A stretch of 64,000 nucleotides of DNA from Vreelandella subterranea (GCF_900111305.1 NZ_FOGS01000006.1:176932-240931); one strand, 5' to 3'. Shown: positions 1 to 11,181, counted from the stretch's first letter. Numbers and translations: made by a program. Notes: generated by a model not told the origin, from the letters alone.

Positions 1-1774
1 AGCGGTTGCGATTAAGCTTGTAGGCGCAGTGGAGGGTATCGCCGACGCTGAATGCGGGCAGCTCACCGGGGGTCAGCGCGCGAAACCAGATCGCCTTGCA
101 GGTCACCGGGCCCATGGAAAGCTCCATCATCAGGTGCGCGCCTTCCGCGCCGACCGGGCGCAGTGCTTCGACGATAAAGCGCCCTTCAAACAGCGGCGGG
201 TCGAACTCGCGGCCATAGGGGCCCAGGGCCTCGATATCGCCAAGCGTTGCCAGTGACAGCTGTGTCGTGGATAGCTCGCCGTCGGTCCACAGGCGCGGAT
301 AGAGCTCGCGGCCTGCCAGTTGCTCTTCCACCGCCTGAAGAAACGCGGCTTTGAAGGCCTGCAGTTGGTCCCGTGGCACGCCCACCCCGGCTGCTCCACT
401 ATGGCCGCCAAATCGCGGCAGCGCCTGAGGGGCGAGTTCAAAGGTGCGCTGAAGCGCATCGCGCAGGTGCAGACCGTCAATCGAGCGGCCGGAACCGGTG
501 AGCATGTCGGGGGCAGCCGCTCGGGTAAGCACCAGCGCCGGGCGCCCATAGGCCTGCACCAGCCGCGAGGCGACAATGCCCTGAACGCCTGGGTGACCAT
601 CTTCCAGTAACACGACGACCGCCGACTCGTTGGCTTCCAGTGCGGGCGCCGCCAGGGCGCGGGCTTCTTCCGCCATATCAGCCTCGATGGCCTTGCGCGA
701 CTGATTATCCTGGTCGAGGACTTCCAACTGGCGATTGGCCACGCCCTCGGTTTCCGCGAGCATGAAGTGCAGCGCCGCGTAAGGGTCGTCCAGCCGCGAG
801 CGGGCATTGATGCGCGGCCCCATCTGGAAGGCCAGCGTTTCGGCATTGAACGGTACGCTGTCGGCACCCAAGCGGGTAGCCATGGCCCGCCAGCAGGCGG
901 CCTCCATACGGTTGATCAAGGTCAGGCCGTGGCTGACCACTGCACGGTTGGCGGGGCTACCGCCCAGCGACACGCAATCCGCTACCGTGCCCAGCGCGAC
1001 GTAGGAAAGCCACGGCGACAGCTTGGGAGTGGAGGCTGACAGCGCCCCCCACTCGATCAGCACGCCGCGGGCCAGCGACATCAGTAGCCACGCCACCATG
1101 CACCCGGCGATGGTTTTATCCGGGTAGTCGCAGTCATCACGGGTTGGATTGACGCAGGCATAGGCCGAAGGGGGTGGGCCTTCCAGCGGCAACGCATGGT
1201 GGTCGCTGACCACGACATCGATGCCCGCGGCTTTCAAGCGGGCAATGCGCGGCTCGTCGCTGCTGCCGCAGTCGGCAGTAATCACCAGCGACGGCAGCGG
1301 CTTCAGGTTCAGCGTGCGCTCGACCAGCGGCAGACTGATTCCATAACCGTCGTGAATACGGTGGCCAATCAGGCTGTGCAGCTTATGCTCCGGGACGCCA
1401 AATAACTCGACCAGGGTACGACGGATCACCACATGGGAGGTGATGCCGTCCACGTCATAGTCGGTAAGAATCCCGATCGATTCGCCTTCGACTACCGCCT
1501 GGGCGATGCGCTCGGCGGCTCGGCGGCCGTCAGCGAGTTTCTCCGGGTGCGCTAGGTAGCGAAGGCTGGGCGATACCAGCGGTGCCAATTCGCCTTGATA
1601 GCCCGGCAGCCGCGAGGCAAGCAGGCGCGCCTGCAACTCATTCAAGCCTTCCGACTGGGCGCGGGCATACACCGCCTCGTCCAGTGGACGAGGCTCCAGC
1701 CGGGGACGGCTAGCGTGTTGCAGCGACGCCCCCGCCTGGCGGGCAGGTGGTCGGTCTGTCACGTCGGCCATCAT
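1..1774 (-). CDS. recJ: Single-stranded-DNA-specific exonuclease RecJ (3' end cut by window edge)
   Basis: RecJ degrades single-stranded DNA 5' to 3' in RecFOR recombination and mismatch repair in the cytoplasm. Seen: the DHH phosphoesterase motifs TDYDVDGITS near residue 104 and SDHHALP near residue 190 (the DHH triad), followed by a DHHA1-type region with FGGHSGAAG near residue 480. About 591 codons lie inside the window and the last ones read LHCAYKLNRN, typical of the C-terminal OB-like domain, so probably only some 20 residues are missing beyond position 1. The start is ATG 1774 or the adjacent ATG 1771. The thrC stop lies two bases upstream, so translation is probably coupled in a hom-thrC-recJ operon. 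Confidence 0.95.
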   Translation of the reverse strand, partial: MMADVTDRPPARQAGASLQHASRPRLEPRPLDEAVYARAQSEGLNELQARLLASRLPGYQGELAPLVSPSLRYLAHPEKLADGRRAAERIAQAVVEGESIGILTDYDVDGITSHVVIRRTLVELFGVPEHKLHSLIGHRIHDGYGISLPLVERTLNLKPLPSLVITADCGSSDEPRIARLKAAGIDVVVSDHHALPLEGPPPSAYACVNPTRDDCDYPDKTIAGCMVAWLLMSLARGVLIEWGALSASTPKLSPWLSYVALGTVADCVSLGGSPANRAVVSHGLTLINRMEAACWRAMATRLGADSVPFNAETLAFQMGPRINARSRLDDPYAALHFMLAETEGVANRQLEVLDQDNQSRKAIEADMAEEARALAAPALEANESAVVVLLEDGHPGVQGIVASRLVQAYGRPALVLTRAAAPDMLTGSGRSIDGLHLRDALQRTFELAPQALPRFGGHSGAAGVGVPRDQLQAFKAAFLQAVEEQLAGRELYPRLWTDGELSTTQLSLATLGDIEALGPYGREFDPPLFEGRFIVEALRPVGAEGAHLMMELSMGPVTCKAIWFRALTPGELPAFSVGDTLHCAYKLNRNR

Positions 1775-1776
1775 AC

Positions 1777-3165
1777 CTAGCGCCGGTTGTCAGCGACAAA
1801 CTGCTGCACCGCGGCGAGCTCAGCGGGCAACACCGCGTAACGCTCTTCGCGTTCAAGCAGGTCATCCATGTGTGTCGGCAACGGCACGCCCTGGAACCCG
1901 GCCTTCACCACCGCTTCGGCAAACTTGGCAGGATGCGCCGTGGCCAGCGTAATCACCGGTGTGGTCTGGTCGGCCCGAGCACGCTCGGCGGCGCGATAGC
2001 CGGTGGCCGTATGCGGGTCGAGTATTTCACCGGTACGGTGGTGGGCTTCACGGATCACTTCCAAGATCGTCGCGTCGTCAACGCTGTGGCTTGAGAACTT
2101 TTCGCGCAACCTGGCCAGCGGCGCATCGGCAAGTGCCGTGGGTTCCTGCTGAAAACGCTCCAGCAGCGCCGCCACCGCGGCACCGTCCTGGTCGTAGGCA
2201 TCAAACAGCAGGCGTTCGAAGTTCGACGACACGACGATATCCATGGACGGCGCAAGGGTTGCCGCCAGCTCTTTCTTGGAGAAGTCATTGGCGGCAAGCG
2301 TGCGGTGCAGGATGTCGTTGGCGTTGGTGGCAATGATGAACTGCTTCACCGGCAGGCCCATCTTGTAGGCCATATAACCGGCAAAGACATTACCGAAGTT
2401 GGCCGACGGCACGCAGAAACTCACTTCGCGCTTGGGCGCACCCAGCGCCACGCCCGCGGCCACGTAATAGACGATCTGGGCCATGATGCGCGCCCAGTTG
2501 ATGGAGTTCACCGCCACCAGGCGCGTGCCGTTCAGGAAGTCCTGATTGGCGAAGCTGGCCTTGACCATCGCCTGGGCGTCATCGAAATTGCCTTCGATGG
2601 CGATGTTGAACACGTTATTGGCCAGTACCGTGGTCATCTGACGACGCTGCACTTCCGAGACACGGTTGTGGGGGTGCAGGATAAAGATATCCAGGTTGTC
2701 GCAGTGACGGCAGCCTTCAATGGCCGCCGAGCCGGTGTCACCAGAGGTGGCGCCCATGATGACCGCACGCTCACCGCGCTTTTGCAGGAAGTGGTCGAGC
2801 AACCGGCCCAACAACTGCAGCGCGACATCCTTGAATGCCAGGGTAGGACCATGGAACTGCTCGAGCAGAAAATGGCTGGCGTCCAGCTGCTTGAGTGGCA
2901 GCACCGCGTCGTGATTAAAGGTCGCATAGGCATCGGTGACGATCTGACGGAAGGTATCGTCGTCGATCTCGCCGTTCACAAACGGCTTCATGACGCGAAA
3001 CGCGATCTCCGCGTAAGACAGGCCAGCCATCGCTTCCAGGTCTTCTTGCGAGAACGACGGCAGCGTTTCCGGCACATAAAGCCCACCGTCGCTGGCCATG
3101 CCGGTCAACACCACCTCTTCAAAGGAGAGCGCGGGCGCCTGCCCGCGCGTGCTGATATAACGCAT
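1777..3165 (-). CDS. thrC: Threonine synthase
   Basis: Converts O-phosphohomoserine to threonine, the last step of threonine synthesis; PLP-dependent, cytoplasmic. The 462-aa protein begins MRYISTRGQ and has the PLP-lysine segment HGPTLAFKDVALQ near residue 110, typical of the long (class with insert) threonine synthases of proteobacteria. Later segments such as VPSANFGNVFAGY form the phosphate-binding part of the fold. It lies 8 bp downstream of hom and directly abuts recJ, the order known from Pseudomonas. Homoserine kinase (thrB) is not in this operon; it lies at 38.3 kb. Confidence 0.97.
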   Translation of the reverse strand: MRYISTRGQAPALSFEEVVLTGMASDGGLYVPETLPSFSQEDLEAMAGLSYAEIAFRVMKPFVNGEIDDDTFRQIVTDAYATFNHDAVLPLKQLDASHFLLEQFHGPTLAFKDVALQLLGRLLDHFLQKRGERAVIMGATSGDTGSAAIEGCRHCDNLDIFILHPHNRVSEVQRRQMTTVLANNVFNIAIEGNFDDAQAMVKASFANQDFLNGTRLVAVNSINWARIMAQIVYYVAAGVALGAPKREVSFCVPSANFGNVFAGYMAYKMGLPVKQFIIATNANDILHRTLAANDFSKKELAATLAPSMDIVVSSNFERLLFDAYDQDGAAVAALLERFQQEPTALADAPLARLREKFSSHSVDDATILEVIREAHHRTGEILDPHTATGYRAAERARADQTTPVITLATAHPAKFAEAVVKAGFQGVPLPTHMDDLLEREERYAVLPAELAAVQQFVADNRR

Positions 3166-3173
3166 GTGGTGGG

Positions 3174-4490
<1,317 letters not shown>

Positions 4491-4575
4491 AATACTTCCC
4501 CTTTCATATTGTGCACTCAGAGGTGCAGTGTCTCAGCGTGATAATGGTTGATCAATCGGCCCGTGGCTGTTGATT

Positions 4576-5349
4576 CTAGGCGTCGTCCAGCGCCAGCATT
4601 TCCACCATGCGGTCCGGCGGTACAAACCCTGGCACCATCTGCCCATCAGGCAGGATAATCGCCGGGGTGCCCTGTACGCCTAATGCACGGCCCAGCGTGT
4701 ACTGCTCGGCGACCGGGTTGTCGCAGCTGGCTGAGCCGGAAAGCGTTTCGCCTTGCTTGGCCTGCGACATGGCTTCGCTGGGGTTATCGGCACACCAGAC
4801 CTGTTGCAGCGTTCTCCCCGCATTGGCGTTCATTCCGCTACGCGGAAAGGCCAGGTAGTGTACCGCAATCCCCCGCTCGTTGAGCTCCGGAATGGTTTCG
4901 TGAAGCCTTACGCAATAAGGGCAGCTTGGGTCGGTAAACACCACGACCGTCGCCTTGGGGGGCTCTTCACCGCGGAACACCACCCGCTCGCTTTCCGGTA
5001 TCGCCGCAATGGCGTCCGCGCGCTCCTGGTTGCGCGCCTGCTCGGTCAGGTTCACCAGCCCGCTGTCGGCGTTCTCGTAGAGGTCGCCGACCAGAAAATA
5101 ACTGCCGTCGGCATTCGAATAAAAGGATTCGCCGTTTTCCAGACGCACATGGTAAATCCCTTCCATCGGCGTTTCACGCACCTCGTCGACCGGCATTGCC
5201 TGGCCATTGACGCTTAGCGTGTCGCGCAGCGCATCGGTGGCGCTACTAGCCTGCGCTGCCATGGGTAACAACGCACCGACCATCAGCCAGCCTATCAGCT
5301 TACACGGCTTGCTCTGGGACGTCGTTTGTTCTGTGCCTCGGCGCATCAT
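4576..5349 (-). CDS. dsbC: Periplasmic disulfide isomerase DsbC/DsbG-type
   Basis: Reshuffles wrong disulfides in secreted proteins; dimeric thioredoxin-fold isomerase of the periplasm. Residues 17-35 form a hydrophobic signal peptide ending near AAQA-SSA; an N-terminal dimerisation domain follows (about 36-110), then the thioredoxin domain with active site C143-P-Y-C146 and the cis-proline loop GVQGTPAII near residue 236. Two further cysteines (VWCAD and ASCDN) match the structural disulfide of DsbC. Start ATG 5349 is chosen because AGAGG lies 8 bases upstream; a longer frame begins at 5409. It starts 5 bp after the xerD stop, an order common in gammaproteobacteria. Confidence 0.93.
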   Translation of the reverse strand: MMRRGTEQTTSQSKPCKLIGWLMVGALLPMAAQASSATDALRDTLSVNGQAMPVDEVRETPMEGIYHVRLENGESFYSNADGSYFLVGDLYENADSGLVNLTEQARNQERADAIAAIPESERVVFRGEEPPKATVVVFTDPSCPYCVRLHETIPELNERGIAVHYLAFPRSGMNANAGRTLQQVWCADNPSEAMSQAKQGETLSGSASCDNPVAEQYTLGRALGVQGTPAIILPDGQMVPGFVPPDRMVEMLALDDA

Positions 5350-5353
5350 GCAT

Positions 5354-6250
5354 TCAACCTCTTGGGTGATGTTCAGCATGCAGACTTTCCAGGCGGGCCT
5401 GGGCCACATGCGTGTAAATTTGCGTGGTGGATAGGTCGCTATGACCTAGCAACAGCTGTACGACCCGTAAATTCGCCCCATGATTCAATAAATGGGTCGC
5501 AAACGCATGACGAAGCGTATGTGGCGACAGGGGGCGTGTTATGCCTGCCGTGATGGCGTGCACCTTGATGCGATGCCAGAAGGTCTGTCGCGTCATCGCT
5601 TTATCACCCCGGCCTGGAAACAGTGCCGGGCGCGTGGGATCCTGCATCAGCATGGGCCGCGTCGCTTGCATATACTGGACCAGCCAGTCGGCGGCCTCCT
5701 CCCCCATCGGTATCAGGCGGTCCTTGTCGCCTTTGCCGCGCACCCGGACGACCCCCTGGCGCAAATTGACCGCGTCACTGGTTAACCCTACCAACTCCGA
5801 GACCCGCAGTCCGCAGGCGTAGAGCAACTCCAGCATCGTGCGGTCACGTACGCCCAGCGGCGTATCCAGTACCGGCGCCTGAAGCAGGCGCTCCACTTCG
5901 TTTTCTTCCAGCGTGTTGGGCAGGCCTGGCTGCACACGCGGCAGGCGCACCTCCGCCAGCGGATCACTGGAAACGTGACCGTGGACGCGCGCCCAGCGGT
6001 AAAAACTGCGCAGACTCGACAACACACGAGCATTACTGCGTACCTGATAGCCCGCTTCACGGCGGCTGGTGAACCACGCATCCAGCCGGTCAGGCGTGGG
6101 CGACAATAATGACTCGCCGTGCACCTCCAGGTGCTGCTGCCAGGCGTTCAGGTCGCGTCGATAAGCCGCTAGCGTATGCTCACTGGCCCCGCGCTCCAGC
6201 CACAGAGCATCCAAAAAAGCATCAATGACATGCATACGCAAGCCGCCCAT
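5354..6250 (-). CDS. xerD: Site-specific tyrosine recombinase XerD
   Basis: Acts with XerC at dif to resolve chromosome dimers at division. 298 aa, the normal size. Seen: N-terminal SAM-like DNA-binding domain (FLDALWLERGASEHTLAAY), then the catalytic domain with arginine I in YACGLRVSELVGL (about residue 150), HTLRHAFATHLLNHG carrying His and arginine II (about 244-258), and the nucleophile in TTQIYTHV near residue 279. The start at ATG 6250 gives the same distance to FLDALW as in E. coli; ATG 6235 is an alternative. Followed immediately by dsbC. Confidence 0.95.
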   Translation of the reverse strand: MGGLRMHVIDAFLDALWLERGASEHTLAAYRRDLNAWQQHLEVHGESLLSPTPDRLDAWFTSRREAGYQVRSNARVLSSLRSFYRWARVHGHVSSDPLAEVRLPRVQPGLPNTLEENEVERLLQAPVLDTPLGVRDRTMLELLYACGLRVSELVGLTSDAVNLRQGVVRVRGKGDKDRLIPMGEEAADWLVQYMQATRPMLMQDPTRPALFPGRGDKAMTRQTFWHRIKVHAITAGITRPLSPHTLRHAFATHLLNHGANLRVVQLLLGHSDLSTTQIYTHVAQARLESLHAEHHPRG

Positions 6251-6276
6251 TAGGTTGCTTCATCGGTTAGATAAAC

Positions 6277-6310
6277 AAAACCCCGCCCCGCAGAGCGGTG
6301 ACGGGGTTTT
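6277..6310 (-). terminator. Intrinsic terminator after rplS
   Basis: Inverted repeat AAAACCCCG (6277-6285) / CGGGGTTTT (6302-6310) enclosing a GC-rich loop that can itself pair. On the minus strand the second arm runs into TTTTGTTTAT. It lies between the rplS stop and xerD and probably ends the rpsP-rimM-trmD-rplS operon. Confidence 0.8.
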
Positions 6311-6347
6311 GATACCCAGGCGCAAGCGCCTGCGGAAACGACTCGCC

Positions 6348-6704
6348 TTAGGCCAGCTTTTCCTTGATACGGGCCGATTTACCGCTGCGCTCGCGCAGGT
6401 AGTAAAGCTTGGCCTGGCGCACGTCACCGCGGCGCTTGACTTCAATAGAGTCAACCAGCGGGCTGTAGGTCTGGAAGGTACGCTCAACGCCAACGCCGTG
6501 AGAAATCTTGCGCACGGTGAACGCGGAGTTCAGGCCACGGTTACGCTTACCGATGACCACACCTTCAAACGCCTGCAGACGCTCGCGGTTGCCTTCTTTG
6601 ACTTTCACCTGAACGACGATGGTATCGCCCGGTGCAAAGTTCGGCACCTCTTTGGACATTTGCTCGTTTTCGAGCGCCTGGATCACCTTGTTTTTACTGC
6701 TCAT
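6348..6704 (-). CDS. rplS: 50S ribosomal protein L19
   Basis: Structural protein at the 30S-50S interface. The 118-aa sequence contains the L19 hallmarks: [56 protein letters not shown] and [16 protein letters not shown]. Three consecutive ATG codons occur at 6710, 6707 and 6704; AGGAG ends one base before the first, so only 6704 has normal spacing (7 bases) and is chosen ([16 protein letters not shown]). Last gene of the rpsP operon, with a terminator 40 bp downstream. Confidence 0.97.
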   Translation of the reverse strand: MSSKNKVIQALENEQMSKEVPNFAPGDTIVVQVKVKEGNRERLQAFEGVVIGKRNRGLNSAFTVRKISHGVGVERTFQTYSPLVDSIEVKRRGDVRQAKLYYLRERSGKSARIKEKLA

Positions 6705-6877
6705 CATCATGCTCCTAAATAACGTGGTGGCAAAACCGCTCAGCCATGGAAGGCGGTCGCCGTGATCCCGGCGCTCAATAACGAGCGACGCGGGAGTCGT
6801 TATGGGTGACACAGGTGCGCTGGCGCGTCGCCATTACCGCCCTGCACCGCCGCTCATGCCGGTTCAGTCTTGATTTC

Positions 6878-7705
6878 CTAGTCAGTCTTGGCTGACGAAC
6901 CGGAAAGAGCGTATTCCTCGATAAACTCGTTCAACAGCTTGCGCTGTTCGGCATCCAACGGTCGCCCTTCCAACAGGTCGGGTCGACGCTGCCAGGTGCG
7001 ACCTAGGGATTGCTTCAACCGCCAGCGCTTGATGGCGGCGTGATTACCGCTCAGCAGCACATCCGGCACCTGTCGCCCGTCGATAACCTCGGGACGGGTG
7101 TAGTGCGGGCAGTCTAACAAACCGTCGTTAAACGAGTCTTCGATGGCGGAATCCTGATGCCCCAATACACCGGGAATCAGCCTTGCCGCCGCGTCAATCA
7201 ACACCATGGCCGGCAGCTCACCGCCGCTTAGCACATAGTCGCCAATTGACCATTCTTCATCGATGTCACTTTCCACCACCCGCTCGTCAATGCCTTCATA
7301 GCGCCCTGCGACAACAACCAATGGGCCTTTAGACGCCAGTGACGTCACCCCCTGTTGGTCCAGCTTGCGCCCCTGGGGTGATAGATAAATCACCGTGGGC
7401 GTCTGGCCGGTTGCATCATGCGCCTGCTGTCGGGCGTCATGAATGGCAGCGCGTAAGGTGTCGACTTTCATCAACATCCCGGGGCCGCCGCCATAGGGGC
7501 GATCATCAACGCTACGATGGCGGTCAGTGGCGTAATCGCGCGGATTCCAGAACGCGAGCTCTATGTGCCGTTTTTCGATCGCTCTACCGACCACGCCCTG
7601 CTGGGTGAGCGCATCGAACATCTCGGGAAACAGCGATACCACACCTATCCACATCGCGGGGTGTGAAACGTCGTCTCCACTGCCCGGCTGTTGTTCACTG
7701 CTCAA
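6878..7705 (-). CDS. trmD: tRNA (guanine-N1)-methyltransferase
   Basis: Methylates G37 next to the anticodon using S-adenosylmethionine, preventing +1 frameshifting. Seen: [16 protein letters not shown], the conserved [39 protein letters not shown] and the deep-trefoil-knot segment [14 protein letters not shown]. The frame opens with TTG at 7705, overlapping the rimM stop by four bases; this gives 275 aa with 17 residues before the E. coli-like MWIG start (ATG 7654), which has no visible ribosome site. I keep the coupled TTG start but the shorter form is possible. Confidence 0.95.
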   Translation of the reverse strand: MSSEQQPGSGDDVSHPAMWIGVVSLFPEMFDALTQQGVVGRAIEKRHIELAFWNPRDYATDRHRSVDDRPYGGGPGMLMKVDTLRAAIHDARQQAHDATGQTPTVIYLSPQGRKLDQQGVTSLASKGPLVVVAGRYEGIDERVVESDIDEEWSIGDYVLSGGELPAMVLIDAAARLIPGVLGHQDSAIEDSFNDGLLDCPHYTRPEVIDGRQVPDVLLSGNHAAIKRWRLKQSLGRTWQRRPDLLEGRPLDAEQRKLLNEFIEEYALSGSSAKTD

Positions 7706-8247
7706 AACTCAGGATCCCAATCAACGACCATTCGGCCGTCTTCAAGACTGACTTCAACAATGACGTCGCCCGGCAAAAACGGCAGCAGGCGCTCACGCTT
7801 GTCGATCGCCTCGACATCGCCGCGAACGACCATGACATCGTTGGCACCGGTTTCGAACAGGTAACTGACCTGCCCTAACCGTTCGCCGGCTTGAGTGAAA
7901 ACCGCAAGGCCTTCAAGCTCATGCCAATAATACTCATCGTCGGAAAGCTCAGGGAGAGCCGCTTTGGGCATCAATATGTCCGCCTGGGCCAATGCGTCGG
8001 CCGCGTCACGGTCATCGATCCCTTTAAGCTGAACCACAAGGCCCTTACCTTGCCGACGGCCCTGAACAATGGTCATGCGCGTCAGACTGTCGCCTTGGCG
8101 CACCCACCATTCGGGGTAGTCCAAAATGCTGTCCATGGGGCTGGTATAGGAATATACCTTCAGCCAGCCTTTCACTCCGTGGGAGCTTGTCAGCTTGCCG
8201 AGCACCACATGCGTGTCGTCAGTATGGCTTGTTTCAAAACGCGTCAT
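7702..8247 (-). CDS. rimM: 16S rRNA processing protein RimM
   Basis: Assembly factor that binds S19 in the 30S head and helps mature the 3' part of 16S rRNA. The 181-aa product shows the N-terminal RimM barrel ([22 protein letters not shown]) and the C-terminal PRC-barrel ([19 protein letters not shown] ... [13 protein letters not shown]). ATG 8247 is preferred over the upstream TTG at 8259 because TGAGG lies 6 bases before it. Second gene of the rpsP-rimM-trmD-rplS operon, overlapping trmD. Confidence 0.95.
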   Translation of the reverse strand: MTRFETSHTDDTHVVLGKLTSSHGVKGWLKVYSYTSPMDSILDYPEWWVRQGDSLTRMTIVQGRRQGKGLVVQLKGIDDRDAADALAQADILMPKAALPELSDDEYYWHELEGLAVFTQAGERLGQVSYLFETGANDVMVVRGDVEAIDKRERLLPFLPGDVIVEVSLEDGRMVVDWDPEF

Positions 8248-8292
8248 TGACGACCTCAACGTACAACAGCACTTGCCACATCGCGAACAGGT

Positions 8293-8541
8293 TTAGGCCT
8301 GTTTACGCGCTTCTTTTACCAACTCAGCAACACGACCTGACAGCTGGGCACCCTGGCTCTGCCAGTGTACGACACGGTCCAGGTCAACGCGCAGGCGTTC
8401 TTCCTGGCCACGTGCAACAGGGTTGAAGAAACCGATACGCTCAATGAAACGGCCATCACGGGCGTTACGTGAGTCGGTCACGGTCAGGTGGTAAAAGGGA
8501 CGCTTCTTGGCGCCACCACGTGCCAAACGAATGGTAACCAT
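8293..8541 (-). CDS. rpsP: 30S ribosomal protein S16
   Basis: Small-subunit assembly protein. The 82-aa sequence is a full-length S16: [38 protein letters not shown] and the [20 protein letters not shown] segment. First gene of the ribosomal operon rpsP-rimM-trmD-rplS; the start is an ATG with AAGGATAG upstream. A candidate sigma-70 promoter lies about 140 bp upstream. Confidence 0.97.
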   Translation of the reverse strand: MVTIRLARGGAKKRPFYHLTVTDSRNARDGRFIERIGFFNPVARGQEERLRVDLDRVVHWQSQGAQLSGRVAELVKEARKQA

Positions 8542-8679
8542 ACGATAACTATCCTTCGGTTGAGGTTACGAGAGTGTGCCTTGGCGGCGTTCGCTTCCGG
8601 AAGCACTCTTCATACTATAAAAGCCTTCAGCGTGGGGTATCGTCATTATATGACCAACACCCACACAAGAAGACGCCGC

Positions 8680-8708
8680 ATTCTACGCAAATGCGCTCGG
8701 CTTGGAAA
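8680..8708 (-). promoter_or_regulatory. Candidate sigma-70 promoter of the rpsP operon
   Basis: On the minus strand, TTTCCA (8708-8703) and TAGAAT (8685-8680) are separated by 17 bases, in the 221-bp gap between ffh and rpsP. A second possible -10, TATAAT at 8650-8645, lacks a convincing -35. Inferred from sequence only. Confidence 0.5.
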
Positions 8709-8762
8709 GCCTGATAGCCAGAAAACTATTAGTCCGTCAAGCATACCCCCCGACGGCAATGC

Positions 8763-10184
8763 CTAGCGGCGCGGGAATCCACCTGGTCCACCCATGCCGC
8801 CAGGGCCACCCATGCCACCGGGACCGCCTGGGCCGCCACCGCCGCCCATCATGCCGGACATGCCACGCATCATTTTTTCCATGCCGCCTTTTTTGCCGGC
8901 TTTTTTCATCATCTTCTGCATCTGCTTGTGCTGCTTGAGCAGACGGTTCAAGTCCGGCACCTGAAGCCCCGCACCCGCCGCAATACGGCGCTTGCGTGAG
9001 CCGTTGATGATTTCAGGCTTGTGGCGCTCCTTGGGGGTCATGGAGTTGATCAACGCCTCAAGCTTGCCGAGCTCTTTTTCGGGACCGGGCCCCTGGGCCA
9101 TATCCGCCATCTGCCCCATACCCGGCAGCTTGCCGAGCAAGCCCCCCATGCCACCCATTTTCTTGAGTTGCTGGAGCTGCTCGCGAAAATCTTCCAGATC
9201 GAAGCCATCGCCTTTCTTGACCTTTTTGGCCAACTGGTCGGCTTTGGACTTATCGACCGTGCGCTCGGCTTCTTCAATCAGCGAGAGCATGTCGCCCATG
9301 CCCAGAATCCGCGAGGCGACCCGGTCAGGGTGGAAGGGTTCCAGGGCGTCGACCTTTTCACCGACCCCCATGAACTTGATCGGCTTGCCGGTGACATGAC
9401 GCACCGAGAGCGCAGCACCGCCCCGCGCATCACCGTCGGCCTTGGTCAGGACCACCCCGGTAAGCGGCAGCGCATCGTGGAACGCTTTTGCGGTATTGAC
9501 CGCATCCTGGCCGGTCATGGCATCGACAACGAACAGCGTCTCGTCAGGCGTGACGGCTTTATGCAACGCCTGAATTTCCGCCATCATGGCTTCGTCGATG
9601 GCCAGGCGGCCTGCGGTATCGATCAATACGACGTCGTGAAACTGGATTTTGGCGTGCTTGATGGCCGCTTCGGCAATCGCCACTGGCGCCTGATCCGAGC
9701 GGGAGGGGAAGAAATCGACTTCCACCTCTTTGGCTAGCGTCTCCAACTGGTCAATCGCCGCGGGGCGGTAGACGTCGGCCGAGACCACCAGAACCTTTTT
9801 CTTTTCGCGTTCCCGCAGGTAGCGCGCCAGCTTGGCCACCGAGGTGGTTTTACCCGCGCCCTGCAAGCCCGCCATCAGCACCACGGCCGGAGAGCTCTTT
9901 AATGTCAGCCCTTCGTTCGCTTCGCCCATGGTGGCTTCCAGCTCTTGCTGGACAATCTTGACGAACTGCTGCCCGGGCGAAAGACTTTTGGATACCTCTT
10001 GCCCTACGGCCCGTTCGCGCACCCGCTCGACGAAGTCCTTGACCACGGGCAGCGCCACGTCTGCCTCAAGCAGCGCACGGCGAACTTCCCGCAGGGTATC
10101 TTTAATGTTGTCTTCGGTCAGACGCGCCTGACCTTTGATCGATTTTAACGTCTGGGAAAGACGCTCACTAAGAGTCGAAAACAT
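8763..10184 (-). CDS. ffh: Signal recognition particle GTPase Ffh
   Basis: Binds 4.5S RNA and hydrophobic signal sequences and, with FtsY, targets ribosomes to the inner membrane. 473 aa. Domains: N-domain (1-90), G-domain with GLQGAGKTTSVAKLA near 105, DTAGRL near 190 and TKADGDARGG near 247, and a methionine-rich M-domain from about 300 carrying IINGSRKRRIAAGAG, the RNA-binding helix. The extreme C-terminus is an unusual low-complexity tail of Gly, Met and Pro (repeated GGPGGM units) ending FPRR. Divergent from ypjD. Confidence 0.97.
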   Translation of the reverse strand: MFSTLSERLSQTLKSIKGQARLTEDNIKDTLREVRRALLEADVALPVVKDFVERVRERAVGQEVSKSLSPGQQFVKIVQQELEATMGEANEGLTLKSSPAVVLMAGLQGAGKTTSVAKLARYLREREKKKVLVVSADVYRPAAIDQLETLAKEVEVDFFPSRSDQAPVAIAEAAIKHAKIQFHDVVLIDTAGRLAIDEAMMAEIQALHKAVTPDETLFVVDAMTGQDAVNTAKAFHDALPLTGVVLTKADGDARGGAALSVRHVTGKPIKFMGVGEKVDALEPFHPDRVASRILGMGDMLSLIEEAERTVDKSKADQLAKKVKKGDGFDLEDFREQLQQLKKMGGMGGLLGKLPGMGQMADMAQGPGPEKELGKLEALINSMTPKERHKPEIINGSRKRRIAAGAGLQVPDLNRLLKQHKQMQKMMKKAGKKGGMEKMMRGMSGMMGGGGGPGGPGGMGGPGGMGGPGGFPRR

Positions 10185-10383
10185 GGGGCCTCTCTGCCTC
10201 CGTCGCTGTTGCCGGGCTTGACCGGCCCTAGGCTAATGAAAAAGATTATACGCGCTCGCCGCTTGAGTCTCCATGGGCTCAAGATATAGATGACTGTGCG
10301 TCACTGTAAGGATTCGTTATAGTAGTGGCTTATCAGTTCGATTTGTTTCATTACGACGCGCTGCAAGGCGCACGGATAGCATC

Positions 10384-11181
10384 ATGCAGGCGCTCCCTTT
10401 CGCCACCATCGCCTTTGTTCTCTACATAGCCGCTGCCATCTGGCAGGGGATGGCGCTGTTCCGGCGCGTGCCCCCGCGCCAGGTCATCGTGCGGCTTTTA
10501 GCCGCGTTAGGCCTGTTGCTGCATATCCCGGTGGTGGTTCAGCTCGTCGGGCAAACGCCCGGCTTGCTGCCCGGTTTTACCACCAGCGCTACACTGCTGA
10601 TGGCGGTCGCCGTGAACGTGGTCCTGGTCGCAAGCCTGTTCAAGCCCGTGCTCAACGCCGGCATCGCCCTCTTCCCGCTCGCCGGCATCGCACTGATGGC
10701 CGCTACCTGGCTACCCAGCCAAAGCGGTCACAGCGGGCTTACGCCGGGCATTTTGATGCACGCCATCAGCTCCGCGCTGGCCTTTGCGGTGCTGGCGATT
10801 GCCGCCGCACAAGCGGTACTGGTAGGCTTGCAGAATCAGGCATTGCGCCACCATCACATCCGCGGCATTGTCCAGTCACTTCCTCCGCTTACCACCATGG
10901 AGCGGGTGCTCTTCGAGCTGGTGTGGGTCGGCATTATATTGCTGACGCTATCCATTATCAGCGGCTTGCTGTTCCTGGATAACTTCTTTGCCCAGCACCT
11001 CGCCCACAAAACGGTACTGTCACTTCTGGCCTGGGTGATTTTCACCGGGCTCTTGATTGGCCGTTACCGGTTTGGCTGGCGCGGCATGCGAGCGGTGCGC
11101 TGGACGCTCGGCGGCTGCGCGATTCTGGTATTGGCCTACTTTGGCAGCAAGTTCGTGCTGGAAGTGGTACTTAACCGCTAA
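10384..11181 (+). CDS. ypjD: YpjD-like inner-membrane protein of the cytochrome c assembly (CcsA) family
   Basis: 265-aa protein with about eight hydrophobic helices, including LPFATIAFVLYIAAAIW at the start and ILMHAISSALAFAVLAIAAA in the middle. The family resembles CcsA/CcmC haem-handling proteins, but the role of YpjD is not settled; the His in LMHAISS matches a conserved family position. It is divergent from ffh and followed by the yfjD/CorC-type gene, the standard gammaproteobacterial arrangement. The ATG at 10384 has no strong ribosome site (GGATAGCATC precedes it). Confidence 0.85.
   Translation: MQALPFATIAFVLYIAAAIWQGMALFRRVPPRQVIVRLLAALGLLLHIPVVVQLVGQTPGLLPGFTTSATLLMAVAVNVVLVASLFKPVLNAGIALFPLAGIALMAATWLPSQSGHSGLTPGILMHAISSALAFAVLAIAAAQAVLVGLQNQALRHHHIRGIVQSLPPLTTMERVLFELVWVGIILLTLSIISGLLFLDNFFAQHLAHKTVLSLLAWVIFTGLLIGRYRFGWRGMRAVRWTLGGCAILVLAYFGSKFVLEVVLNR

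Noticed and set aside
130..867. Minus-strand frame of 245 codons inside recJ
   Set aside because: It is an alternative frame of recJ, which reads in another frame with clear DHH motifs.
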